Source of the DNA: Aradus depressus
Taxonomy: Eukaryota; Arthropoda; Insecta; Hemiptera; Aradidae
Direction of reading: 5' to 3'
Assembly: GCA_963662175.1 (NCBI GenBank)
Contig: OY759218.1
Location: forward strand, 53,885,427 to 53,949,426
Length of the DNA stretch: 64,000 nucleotides
Shown: in pieces, positions 21,501 through 28,395 of the stretch
Layout: each line of letters begins with the position of its first letter
How positions within the stretch are numbered: the stretch's first letter is position 1
The notes under the pieces: model-generated
Told to the model about the DNA's origin: nothing
Seen by the model: the letters and a program-made list of their open reading frames with translations, nothing else
Database searches by the model: none
Position numbers and translations under genes: made by a program

Positions 21501-23055
21501 CGACAGTCCTATCGCAGACTCCAACCATCTCATCCTCTCCTGTCCATTCACATCCGATGGACGCAACCTCCTACTCACTGAGTTAGTTAGTCTAGGTATA
21601 CCTCTCCCAACCAACATTCAACAAATAGTATCACATATTGATAGAATAAACGTCCTGGACACTGTATAAATATATCTCTGAGCACGAAATCCTCATTTAG
21701 AGTCTTTTTACATCATCTATGATTACATAGAGGGATAGGGGTGCGGGTGTGGGGCGGGTGGGACTTTTGATGGTCCCGGGTGGGCCGGATTGGTGCCCTC
21801 TGCGGGTGGAACACGCCTGGCTCCCTGGGCGCGTTAGCCCCGGAGCTCGCGGGGATGTGGACTCTTCCACGCAGGATCTCGACGTCAAATGGTTTCTATC
21901 CACATCCCCCGTTGCGACCTTCGTAAGTGTAAGATGTTAATAGGTGCGCCTGGGGGTTTCGCCTGCTGGGGGTTGCGGTTCGGTCTCCCCGGGGGTCGGG
22001 GGTCCTGGCGGCCCTTCCCCGCATCTCGTCCCCAGACACAAAAGGGACCTGGCTAATGAGCTTTGCACAAGGCCAATTGAAAAAAAAAAAAAAAAAAAAA
22101 AATTAATACCTAATACTTCATCAACATTTGTTCTGCTCGAAGTCGGTTGCGGAGTTGGTTTTACCGGAACACGAGGCATTTTTGGCGAATCTCGAACGGA
22201 GCAAACTAAGTGAATAGTATTATTTTCATGTCCCTCATAGGTACGCAATATGTCACACAAAACAGCATCATCGCAGAGCAATTGTCCGGAATATATGAGT
22301 TTCTGCCCAGCAGGATGCTGAAATAACAAATTATTATGTATTATATTATATGTTTTGACTTAATTATCTAAGGACTGTTTTACATGACACACTTTTCTGC
22401 TCAGAAAGCCAGAATGGAACTTGTGTAACATCTTCACTGTGTAAAGTGTTCATTTAGAATTCTGAACAGATTCCTGGCACTGGTTATTATTGATTATTGA
22501 TATTTAATGGCCAATTTTAAACGTTGGCAATTATTGATAGTCGATAATTATAAACTTAGTCGTTGGACATTGCTGAATTGGTATCAAATTATTGATTAAT
22601 ACATAGTCCATTTTATGGATACGACTCGATTAGAAAAATGAGCTTAAGGCCATATTAATAATATGAAATCGAGATCCACTGGTGATGAAGATGAGACATT
22701 AAGAAAATTTGTTACCCACCGCTGATCTTCATATGTTAATGATGTAATATATCCGAAAAAATGAAATGTTGACCCTCCAGTCGGTCCGTTTAGTAACGCA
22801 GTATAAGTTCTCCTCCATTTAATAGTTCCCTACCCGGATTTTCCCTAGTTGCTTCACGAATTCCGCTAATTCGCCTTTTGACGGTAACATACAAATATAA
22901 GATAAGAAAATGCTCACAGGTTTGCACGGGTAAACAGTGTACAGATGTTGCTTCAATTTCCTAATTGTCCAATTTCTTTCGCAATGAATCGTCTGATCAT
23001 CAATCAGCTGATTTGGAGCTTTTATAAGAATTACAACTGATGAATTATCACTCAT
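4147..23055 (-). CDS. Herp: HERPUD-like ER stress / ERAD membrane protein, six exons
   Basis: Minus-strand coding exons are 22918-23055, 22110-22317, 10305-10452, 9791-9900, 5384-5543 and 4147-4333. They sum to 951 nt (316 aa plus stop). All introns are GT-AG and every split codon joins in frame. Residues 1-100 or so form a ubiquitin-like domain (VVILIKAPNQ, LIYSGQLL, LVCSVRDSPKMP). The middle has the AYMQYLAYFNQ segment, then EPRINRDWLEW leads into a membrane hairpin, and the C-terminus ends TFMKTFFLSLVPDNREI. This order is diagnostic of HERPUD1/HERPUD2. The family sits in the ER membrane and recruits ubiquitylated clients to the HRD1 degradation complex. It is shorter than the roughly 390-400 aa human proteins, mainly in the linkers. 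Introns 2 and 4 carry nested retrotransposons, yet all coding exons look intact. Confidence 0.9.
5384..5543 (-). CDS. Herp: HERPUD-like exon 5 (membrane hairpin)
   Basis: Acceptor CTTTTAG ends at 5544 and donor GTAAGT starts at 5383. The exon encodes an acidic stretch, then EPRINRDWLEWFY, VVYFYSSPQRF and a hydrophobic run. This is the most diagnostic HERP segment, equivalent to human INRDWLDW and YFYSS. Confidence 0.9.
5882..6136 (+). pseudogene. LINE ORF2 C-terminal fragment with CCHC motif
   Basis: The frame 5882-6136 reads RLGDLPDCPACLGETETAEH and continues LLKCPRF, the C-terminal C-x2-C...H...C finger of R1/I-type ORF2 proteins, then about 60 residues to a TAG. No reverse transcriptase remains. 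It belongs to a different family from the LINE inserted just downstream. Confidence 0.75.
6206..6215 (+). repeat. Target-site duplication, left copy (LINE A)
   Basis: CGTCAGTTCC, identical to 9276-9285, directly flanks LINE A. Confidence 0.88.
6217..6585 (+). pseudogene. LINE A ORF1 C-terminal fragment with zinc knuckles
   Basis: The frame encodes a gag-like C-terminus with CCHC zinc knuckles (CWRCQVFGHVATTC, CARCSVEGHDSASC, CVNCRRRGPRAAHTADSETC) ending RTDYGG. The stop TAG overlaps the ORF2 start: ATG lies at 6574-6576 inside GACTATGGCGGGTAG. The same overlap occurs in the related copies at 27219 and 35068. Confidence 0.82.
6574..9168 (+). pseudogene. LINE A ORF2 (endonuclease/reverse transcriptase), broken
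   Basis: MAGRMREGLRLWQINMHRRR starts at 6574 and is cut at about 6660 by a deletion of roughly 145 codons of AP-endonuclease. The frame resumes at 6663 with RHDLCIVNDP and ESHIDVTLVSS. RT motifs follow: YRPISLLPVLGKVLETL, FFDIAAAFDSAWW, GCPQGSVLGPTLWG and AIAYVDDLVVTV with an intact catalytic YVDD. One extra A near 8598 shifts the frame. The C-terminal finger (CSCGGVETAEHVVLECP) follows in the new frame to a stop at 9168. It is non-functional because of the EN deletion and frameshift. Confidence 0.85.
9154..9253 (+). repeat. Inverted repeat at the 3' end of LINE A
   Basis: GTGTACCGGCC (9154-9164) is the exact reverse complement of GGCCGGTACAC (9243-9253), so the last 100 nt before the poly(A) could form a stem. 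The full-length relative has a similar GTGTACCGGC near its 3' end (about 31713-31722, minus-strand element). Non-LTR RTs often recognise 3' UTR structure. Confidence 0.6.
9276..9285 (+). repeat. Target-site duplication, right copy (LINE A)
   Basis: CGTCAGTTCC directly follows the poly(A) tail of LINE A. Confidence 0.88.
9791..9900 (-). CDS. Herp: HERPUD-like exon 4 (linker)
   Basis: A T-rich tract and CAG acceptor end at 9901. The 110-nt exon encodes RMLNGGMGQFEGLHPNPP and a short polar stretch. The donor GTTTAT is non-consensus, but phase (in 2, out 1) matches both neighbours exactly and the join NTRG/ENEVEDG is smooth. Confidence 0.75.
10155..10270 (+). repeat. Dispersed repeat copy in HERPUD-like intron 3
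   Basis: Shares CATTTTTGGATTGGAAAATA, GAAATTCC and CGATTATAAAA with the module at 858-965. No coding potential. Confidence 0.45.
10305..10452 (-). CDS. Herp: HERPUD-like exon 3 (linker with AYMQYLAYF)
   Basis: Acceptor CTGTTTAG ends at 10453 and donor GTAGGC starts at 10304. The exon is 148 nt, entering in phase 1 and leaving in phase 2. It encodes a Ser/Pro-rich linker ending with HAYMQYLAYFNQ, which matches the conserved Tyr/Gln-rich segment upstream of the HERP membrane hairpin. Confidence 0.82.
10453..11747. other. HERPUD-like intron 2, distal part
   Basis: AT-rich sequence between exon 3 and the I-clade LINE. I see homopolymer runs but no exon or transposon that I can name. Confidence 0.5.
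11748..11756 (+). repeat. Target-site duplication, left copy (LINE H)
   Basis: TTAATACCT. On the minus strand it reads AGGTATTAA, a second copy of the HERPUD-like exon 2 / intron 2 donor sequence. Confidence 0.82.
11896..11925 (+). repeat. Perfect short palindrome in LINE H 5' UTR
   Basis: CCCCCCTTTAAGGGGGG gives a GC-clamped hairpin or dyad in the 5' UTR, upstream of the ORF1 start at 12086. Confidence 0.5.
12332..12340 (+). repeat. Target-site duplication, left copy (LINE E)
   Basis: CATGTTTAT, in frame with the His-Val-Tyr codons of LINE H ORF1. Confidence 0.75.
12524..12551 (+). repeat. (CT)n microsatellite
   Basis: A run of about 14 CT dinucleotides just upstream of the LINE E ORF1 start. 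It is polymorphism-prone and sits in an otherwise T-rich leader. Confidence 0.85.
12563..13546 (+). CDS. LINE E ORF1: PHD finger, coiled coil and L1-ORF1p-like domain
   Basis: 327 codons from ATG 12563, which I prefer because translation upstream is low-complexity T-rich leader. Residues 4-55 form a PHD-type zinc finger (CPTC, CSVC, H...C, WSCNIC: Cys4-His-Cys3). About residues 85-175 are heptad-rich (LGNIETSLNRYTEKLTALEA), a likely coiled coil for trimerisation. The rest (NGLEIRGIP, IDHIHRLRPRP, VYISEDLT) matches the Transposase_22 / FP25K-like RNA-binding fold found in L1 and CR1-group ORF1 proteins. Its likely role is RNA chaperone and RNP assembly. The frame is intact. Confidence 0.8.
   Translation: MVMCPTCNTSVIRENKKSIQCSVCTAIYHGQCCHFSDGELDFMKSQKKPWSCNICEKKRRMIPSSERPASPARAPGKQDDVLANLVAAVNSLSGQIDGMRTTIKDTIETDIKEIKASLNYNSDIVAETSNRLGNIETSLNRYTEKLTALEAENITLRGRISDMEVWVNRTEQSTKRNGLEIRGIPAKTDENVAAVMLDIGVGLGLKLNVEDIDHIHRLRPRPGTQDSAIVVKFVRQQTRDEIIRLRKVVRDFSTRHMGWQENDSHRVYISEDLTLYNKKIYFLARQKKKGGKIKFVWVSGGKILCRRDNGTPVISITRPEDLTNHFP
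14304..17108 (+). pseudogene. LINE E ORF2 (AP-endonuclease / reverse transcriptase), one in-frame stop
   Basis: ATG 14304 (MSYNILTCCHVNAQSL) is chosen because upstream in-frame translation is T-rich non-conserved sequence. Endonuclease motifs are GISETWL, AGDFNSN and LSGHDLIS. RT motifs are LRPISTLSNLSKPLERI, QSGFRPCLSTQSALLK, FDFTKAFDTVDHSIL, SGVPQGSSLSPTLFSIFIND and the catalytic YTDD (both Asp present). A single TAA at 16860-16862 interrupts the frame, and the conserved tail (PSHRTTTYHNSFL, LWNSLPLQIR) continues in the same frame to 17108. Nearly intact otherwise, so inactivation may be recent. Confidence 0.83.
17478..17486 (+). repeat. Target-site duplication, right copy (LINE E)
   Basis: CATGTTTAT, following the ATTTC-repeat tail. 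Confidence 0.75.
18603..21669 (+). pseudogene. LINE H ORF2 (endonuclease, RT, RNase H remnant), broken
   Basis: Begins at 18603 and shows endonuclease motifs (IQWNMRSFNANKNNL, LLSETWM, GGDLNIH, SDHLSILFEY). The frame shifts near 19370. RT motifs follow in pieces (PIALSSCIAKTYERIVKGRL, EYQHGFRK), but the central RT motif is deleted near 20250. The catalytic box reads QFAVDVTIY instead of FADD, removing one metal-binding Asp. The tail IWVKSHQ...NNKVDELARKA near 21150 is the C-terminal end of an RNase H domain whose front is missing. A CSC...NHLILSCP finger precedes the stop at 21669. RNase H supports the I-clade assignment. Confidence 0.8.
21670..22102 (+). other. LINE H 3' UTR, GC-rich
   Basis: From about 21735 to 22070 the sequence is strikingly G/C-rich with many G and C runs, unlike surrounding DNA, then ends in a poly(A) of about 23. 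No ORF is supported. The composition suggests a structured 3' UTR. Confidence 0.65.
22103..22111 (+). repeat. Target-site duplication, right copy (LINE H), spanning the exon 2 donor
   Basis: TTAATACCT follows the poly(A). Its reverse complement AG/GTATTAA contains the last two bases of exon 2 and the GT donor. Confidence 0.82.
22110..22317 (-). CDS. Herp: HERPUD-like exon 2 (ubiquitin-like domain part 2)
   Basis: Acceptor TTTCAG at 22323-22318. The exon begins HPAGQKLIYSGQ, completes the ubiquitin-like domain and ends in phase 1 at 22110 with donor GTATTAA. The 3' target-site duplication of the adjacent I-clade LINE covers the last two exon bases and this donor. Confidence 0.88.
22318..22917. 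other. HERPUD-like intron 1
   Basis: 600 bp, AT-rich, bounded by GTGAGC and TTTCAG. I see no transposon or RNA gene inside. Confidence 0.7.
22918..23055 (-). CDS. Herp: HERPUD-like exon 1 (start codon, ubiquitin-like domain part 1)
   Basis: ATG at 23055-23053 opens 46 codons ending YTVYPCKP, followed by donor GTGAGC at 22917-22912 (phase 0). It encodes the first strands and helix of the ubiquitin-like fold. Reading on past the donor gives an unrelated tail, which supports splicing here. Confidence 0.88.
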
Positions 23056-23720
23056 GATGCTGTGCTGAAACAGAAAATTTTTGGGGTGGAATATTATAAA
23101 ACTAATAGAAGTGAATCTACATATAACATGAAGTCGATACATTTATTACATCTGTAGTTATTAATTGGTATCAAACAGACATAACGTTCTCGTCCATATT
23201 TCTAAGGAATAGGTTTTACACTATAATTGAATATTATCGAGAAAATCAGCTGTACATTCGTTACTAGAGAGTGACAATACTTGATATAACTTGAAACCCT
23301 GAGAGGTAGACTTCAGTCAAAATCTTGCCCTGCTCTACAGTTAAATACTTATCAGATAAGTAATTGGAACAATACTTAGTTTTAGCGAGTATTCAATATT
23401 GAGTCTTAATGTTTAAATGGAAAAGTGTCCACGAAAAGGTAAAATTCCTGCTTCACACTCTTTTTTGCGCTTTAGCCTCATTTCGTTTTAGTCATATCTC
23501 AAGTCAGAAAAATAACTAGTTGGAAATTTCGCAAAGAACATTTTTTGTTGAAACCAATTTCTCGATACGACTTACCATTTCCCCTCGAAATAAGCAAAAG
23601 TGTTGTCCGACTTAGTAGATAAGGCTATCTTTCGTGAATATCTCGTAAGCCTACAAAAACAATATTTGATACAAGAAACAAAACATTTTGAGATAAGCCG
23701 AATGAACATTGACAAACGAC

Positions 23721-23728
23721 TGACGTGG
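23721..23728. promoter_or_regulatory. UPRE-like TGACGTGG motif upstream of the HERPUD-like gene
   Basis: TGACGTGG occurs about 670 bp upstream of the HERPUD-like start codon. HERPUD genes are classic unfolded-protein-response targets and this octamer matches the XBP1/ATF6 UPRE core. I found no CCAAT-N9-CCACG ERSE nearby, and one octamer can occur by chance. Confidence 0.2.
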
Positions 23729-24522
23729 ATTTTCCAGACCAGAAAAAGAACTTACAACCGGTTACAAAAAATAAAATTATCTTTGAAAACGAAAGGCCAC
23801 TAAATGTACAACTCACAGTAAACCTACGTGGGCTTACGGACTTGAACACTGAAATCCAGATATTCTTATAATGAACAGTACTTTTTTGACGTAAGATATT
23901 AGGTATGTACAGTCCTTTACCGTATCAGCTTATAGATTTCACTGATTTACTTCAAATTTTAATTTGATAATAAAATAATTTTACATTGAAAAATAAATTC
24001 TGAACTTACACACATTTTTAAATAATCAAAAAAAATCTTACCCAGTTGTTCAAAATAAGTTCGGAATAAAAGTCGAACGAATTTGATATGACACTAAATG
24101 AACTATGAGGATAAAATTAAGGATAAAAAAAATGTTCCTGGCTATTTACAATTTCAGACAGCCAGACATGACAAGGATTGATAAAGGATATGAGGCTCTT
24201 TCGTAAAATGATTCGGTTTTCAGATCTAAAATGGCGAAAGGATTTTTCTATTTCCATTTTGTAAAGTTATTTTCCTGTTCAAAAAAAAAAGACAACAACA
24301 TAAAATAGACCACACATATGTATATAAAACTTGTATATATTTTATGTCATTTTTATCGGAGACTGATCGGTAGGTCCAGGTAAGTTCATGAAAGGACTGT
24401 TGTCTTTGCTTGTGACCGAATCTCGGCGTCATATGGCAATTTGTCACCCTATATGATCTCGTCTAGGGTGGCCATGCAGTATATAATGGATTACCCCGCG
24501 GACAAATTGGCATATATTAGTG

Positions 24523-24542
24523 CCCCCCCCCCCCCCCCCCCC
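24523..24542 (+). repeat. Poly(C) tract of about 20
   Basis: An uninterrupted C run in AT-rich sequence, just before the first unit of the duplicated segment. Length is likely unstable or assembly-dependent. Confidence 0.9.
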
Positions 24543-24560
24543 GAATATAGGTGTTTTTTG

Positions 24561-24815
24561 TGTCACCGATTGATAATTTTTTGAATAACAATTAATACAA
24601 CAATGTCGGCAGGTAGGCTTCAAACAGATACGATGATAGTCCACCATAATTAAAGATGAAAATTATATTGTGGTTCGTTCTATGTTAGCCGAAGAAGGAA
24701 TATATTTAGAATCTAGGTGATCCTTGTGTCACCGATTGATTATTTTCTGAATAACAGATTAATAGAGCAGTGTGGTAGATAGGCTTCAAACAGATACCAT
24801 AATTGTCAACCATAT
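24561..24815 (+). repeat. Two diverged tandem copies, 166-bp spacing
   Basis: TGTCACCGATTGAT with GAATAACA and TAGGCTTCAAACAGATAC occurs at 24561-24656 and again at 24727-24815. No coding content. Confidence 0.75.
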
Positions 24816-25589
24816 ATATATTCTTTTTTTAATTCTTTATTTTGAATATTTACAATCGGTGTAAACCATAAGTAAATTTGATGAATGATATAATTTAAAA
24901 AATCAAATAAAAACAAAAAGAAGACAAGAATGATAAATGAAATAAAAAAATATGTACATATATGAAATAATAAAACAAAAAATAAAAAAATTAATAACAA
25001 TAATAAGTACCTAAAAAAAAAAAAAAATGTATATATCGATAACATACGGTTATGTTCAAAATAATAGATAATAATATATATATATATATACCATGTGTCT
25101 CAGTTAACCTGTCCCCTCCATGTAAATGTTATACGTTTGAGAATATCAAAATGAAACGCAGGGGCCCATGAGTGACTAATCTGAAGTTACTTTTAGGAGT
25201 ATTGTCGACTGTGAAACTTGCTCCAGTTTTTCTCCAGGGTAAACAATCGAATTTTCAATGAGAAGTGATATTTTTTATGACGGATTCAAACAGGAAAATG
25301 AATTCTAGAGGAACAATTTAGAGGAAGCACTTTCTTTCATCCTGTTGGTGATATTCGCAGAAAGCAATGAAAACAAGAGTTTATTTTTCTTATAAATAAA
25401 TGTTGTTATCATAGAATTTTTCAGGAATTATCGTTAATTTTCGTCTGGGTATAAAAAAGTGAAATATTTTACGTTTAAATTTTCTGTAGTCGTCTACGTT
25501 AGTAAATTGGATTTAAATTCACTCATACTACAGCAACCCCTAAATTATCTACTCGACAAAAACTAAATTGTTATACCTATCTTCTCCGA

Positions 25590-26064
25590 CCTCTCTGGAC
25601 CTATGGCTTACAAATATATGGTACAGCCAAGACTTCGAACATCAAAAGAATACAGGTATTTCAATCCAAGACTCTCCGACTGATCACACAATGCCCACCA
25701 TATGTTAGCAACAAGACTTTACACCGCGATTTGAACATCACAACCATTAAACATTTATACCAACGTTTCTACACCAAAATTTACTTACACACCAATCCGG
25801 AAATTCGCAAAATCTTAAGTACAAATTTACCCCACAATCCCCCAAGAAGATTAAAGAGAGTTTGGCATAGAGATCTCCTGGTATGAAGTGATGCCATGAG
25901 GGTTCACCGCTGGGTGTTTCTCCTCTCTCAAGCCTTTCATGTCATATTTATTTTTATTATTTTATTTTATTTTTATTATTTTTGTATAGTACCTACATGT
26001 CAGCCCAGCCGCTGGCATCTTTTACATAGTTGTGGCTTTAAATAAATAAATACAAAAAAAAAAA
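25590..26064 (+). mobile_element. Jockey-type LINE 3' fragment
   Basis: The plus-strand frame up to about 25885 reads GLQIYGTAKTSNIKRIQVFQ, CPPYVSNKTLHRDLNI, then NPPRRLKRVWHRDLL and a stop. It matches the C-terminus of the ORF2 at 60559-63267 (ENGSAKKSNIQRLQSIQS, APFYVSNLTLHNDLN and RRLKRIWQRDLL-like positions). A 3' UTR with TCAGCCCAGCCGCTGGCATC and a poly(A) near 26053-26064 follow. The copy is 5'-truncated, retaining only the last 10 percent or so. Confidence 0.82.
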
Positions 26065-26082
26065 AATTTTGTCGCCATTGTT

Positions 26083-26900
26083 GCATGGTGAAATGAAATG
26101 CAATAAAATGAAAATAAATTTTCTGGGATTTATTTAATTATGATTAATACATTCTGGTACCGAGGTCCCCTAAGAATAAATACATGACAGTCACTGGACA
26201 GAGCAACACACAAAATGAAATATCAGTGATGAGATAAAGGTGCTACAGTGGATAGAACCAAGAGCAAAATAAATAAAACTAAATAAGAAAATACCAATAA
26301 ATAAAAATAAAATAGATAATGATGATAAAATTAAAAAATAAATAAATAAACTAAAAAAATAATAGTAAAAAAGGAGTTAAATTAATAGCTTCATTAAGAA
26401 GACATCAAAAGAAGATAAATGTGTCTAAATAAATATGTAGAGGATAAAATAAATTAAAAAGAAAAACAAATATGTATATAAAAATCAAGATTGTGGAGGA
26501 GGAAATCTAGCCCGGGCTTGTTATAAAATTAATAAGAAAAACTGATGAAAAAAATAAAAAATAATAATAAATAAAATAAAAGGATGAAGATGAAAAGATA
26601 AATAAAATAAATAAGAAAAATACAAGAAACAAGAAATTGATGTTAAGGAGAGGGAAAGTATGGAGGAAGGGGAATAAGAGGCTAATCAGAGGGAGAAGAT
26701 TGTTTATTGAGGAGGAATTGGAATAGCGAGGATTTGAAGGAGGTCAAGGAAGGAAAGTGAAGGATGAGGGGAGGCAGGGAGTTTCAGAGGGGGGAGGTTT
26801 GGACAAGGAAAGAGTTGTGGAAGGCAGAGGAGCGATGGGATGGGATGTGTGTCTTTGGTGGACAGAGGACTTGAATTGGTCCCGAAGATTTCTCTCGCCC
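26083..26900 (-). mobile_element. CR1/L2-type LINE 3' fragment (LINE F)
   Basis: Minus strand. The C-terminal ORF2 tail (FKSSVHQRHTSHP, then STTLSLSKPP) aligns with LINE E residues FKSHIHQK and HRTTTYHNSF, followed by a long AT-rich 3' UTR containing TATTTATTCTTAGGGGACC, which LINE E also has near 17430. The end near 26083-26110 has ATTTC-like repeats instead of poly(A). Its 5' side is cut off by the R1-clade LINE at about 26901. Confidence 0.7.
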
Positions 26901-27229
26901 TCAAGAAATCGAGCGGAACAGTGAGCGTCGAGACCGCCACCCCCGCCTATCCGTGCAGAGTCGGGGACTGTTTGGATGTAACAAGGTGCAATAGGTGCCA
27001 GGGATTCGGCCATATCGCCAAGTACTGTAAGGGCAGGGAGAGATGTGCGTGGTGCTCAGCGGAGAACCACAGCGACACCAAGTGTCCGAATAGGAAAAAC
27101 AAGCCGCCGAAATGTTGCAATTGCAGCACAGGAAAGTCCGCCGCGAATCACAGTGCAAACTGTGATACCTGCCCGACATATATCCGGGCGATAGAGGCCC
27201 TGGCCGCTCGCACGGACTATGGCCGGTAG
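26901..27229 (+). pseudogene. Host copy C: ORF1 C-terminal fragment with zinc knuckles
   Basis: Encodes CNRCQGFGHIAKYCKGRERC, CAWCSAENHSDTKC and CCNCSTGKSAANHSANCDTC, three knuckles followed by RTDYGR and TAG. The stop overlaps the ORF2 ATG at 27219 in ACTATGGCCGGTAG, the same arrangement as in relatives. It is 5'-truncated at the junction with LINE F. Confidence 0.8.
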
Positions 27230-28395
27230 GCGGCGCGACGGTCTTATGTGGCAACACAACATGAATAGGCGCAGAATCGTTGCTGCGGAAGTACGGCACC
27301 TGGTATCCCAGGAGAACATCCAGGTACTTGCACTGCAGGAGCCATATTGCGTTAGAGGCGCCGTGGCAGGCCTAGGCACCGGCCACAGGATTATGGTTGG
27401 GGCGAGGGACAACCAGCGGCCTATGGCCGCACTGGTTGTGACTGACCCTCTGATTGACGTGATGGCACTCCACCATCTGTCCACCAGCCATATGGTAGTG
27501 GCCTGTGTCAGGCATGCAAACGTGAGCTGCTATGTCATCAGCGGGTACTTCCCCCCTTCTGAGGACATAGAACGACAGTTAGGCCACTTGGATCATATAC
27601 TGAACTCGAGGGGGGCAATGTGATCATCTTGGCGGATGTTAATTCCTGGTCAGTCGCCTGGGGATCGGCTCGCACCTTACTGGACGCCCGCCATGATCTT
27701 CGCATTGTCAACGACCCGGACTCCCCGCCCACATTTCGTGGTGCAATGGGAGAATCCCATATAGATGTCACACTTGTGTCCGGCGGACTAGGCCAGGCCG
27801 TGGGAGGATGGCGTGTCAGAGAAGTCACATCTAGCGTCATAGATGTTCAGCTCTTTGACCCAGGTCTTCCAGCGGTGAGGCCTAGAGACCCGCGCTTTGC
27901 TACACGCAAGGCCATCTCAGACGCCTTTGTGACCGCCGTTGCTACCTACTCCTGTGACGAGGATTGGGAAGGCCTCAGGAGCTTTGACCCTGTTGACCAG
28001 ATCGAGGAGGGAGTTGAAGAGCTCGGAAGTATATTACTCCGAGCTGCCGACGAAACCATCCCCAGGAAGGTAAACAGGCTCAAAAAGGTTCCCTGGTGGA
28101 GTGAGGAGCTTACCCTCGCCAAGAGGGTTGTATACCGCGCCAGGCGTAGGTACCAACGGTGCGGGAATCCACTTCTGAAGGTGTTAAGGCGGGAAGAGTA
28201 CCGACAACTGAATAATGCCTACAACCGAAGCATCGCCACTGCGAAGAAGGTAAGTTGGAGGAATTTCATAGAGGAGGAGAGTGTCAGAAACCCGTGGGGG
28301 ATCCCTTACCGGATCGTCACCGGGAGGCTCAGGCCGGTCGCCCCGGTGGCCTCCATCAGGGATGGGGACGTTTACGCCTTGTCCCTGGAGGAGGC
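27219..28395 (+). pseudogene. Host copy C: ORF2 part 1 (endonuclease, RT start)
   Basis: Starts MAGRRRDGLMWQHNMNRRRI, with ALQEPYC, DVNSWS and ESHIDVTLVSG of the AP-endonuclease. A one-base frameshift lies near 27615. Relative to the full-length copy, the SSDHSVLDV segment reads SSVIDV, removing the Asp-His of the endonuclease SDH motif. The frame stays open to SLEEA at 28395, where LINE D is inserted. Confidence 0.82.
28382..28395 (+). repeat. Target-site duplication, left copy (LINE D)
   Basis: TCCCTGGAGGAGGC, part of the host copy C ORF2. Confidence 0.92.

Larger units (their letters stand above)
11757..22102 (+). mobile_element. Full-length I-clade LINE H in HERPUD-like intron 2, interrupted by LINE E
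   Basis: The element begins CAGTCGTGTG at 11757 (I elements characteristically start with CAGT) and ends in poly(A) at about 22080-22102. It is flanked by TTAATACCT at 11748-11756 and 22103-22111. Removing the inner insert (12341-17477 plus its duplication) leaves about 5.2 kb: 5' UTR, gag-like ORF1 with three zinc knuckles, ORF2 with endonuclease, RT, an RNase H remnant and a C-terminal CCHC motif, and a GC-rich 3' UTR. It lies antisense to the host gene. Frameshifts, internal deletions and an RT active-site change make it inactive. Confidence 0.88.
23056..25589. other. Spacer upstream of the HERPUD-like gene
   Basis: Contains the presumed HERPUD-like promoter, a poly(C) run, a diverged duplication and a (TA)n stretch near 25074-25090. 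Open frames here (for example around 23600-23803) match nothing I recognise. Confidence 0.5.

Noticed and set aside
22819..23142. A 107-codon minus-strand protein
   Set aside because: Only residues from ATG 23055 to the donor at 22918 are coding; the rest is 5' UTR and intron 1.
23600..23803. A 67-codon basic protein upstream of the HERPUD-like gene
   Set aside because: No ATG start, no recognisable family, short and unsupported by splice logic.
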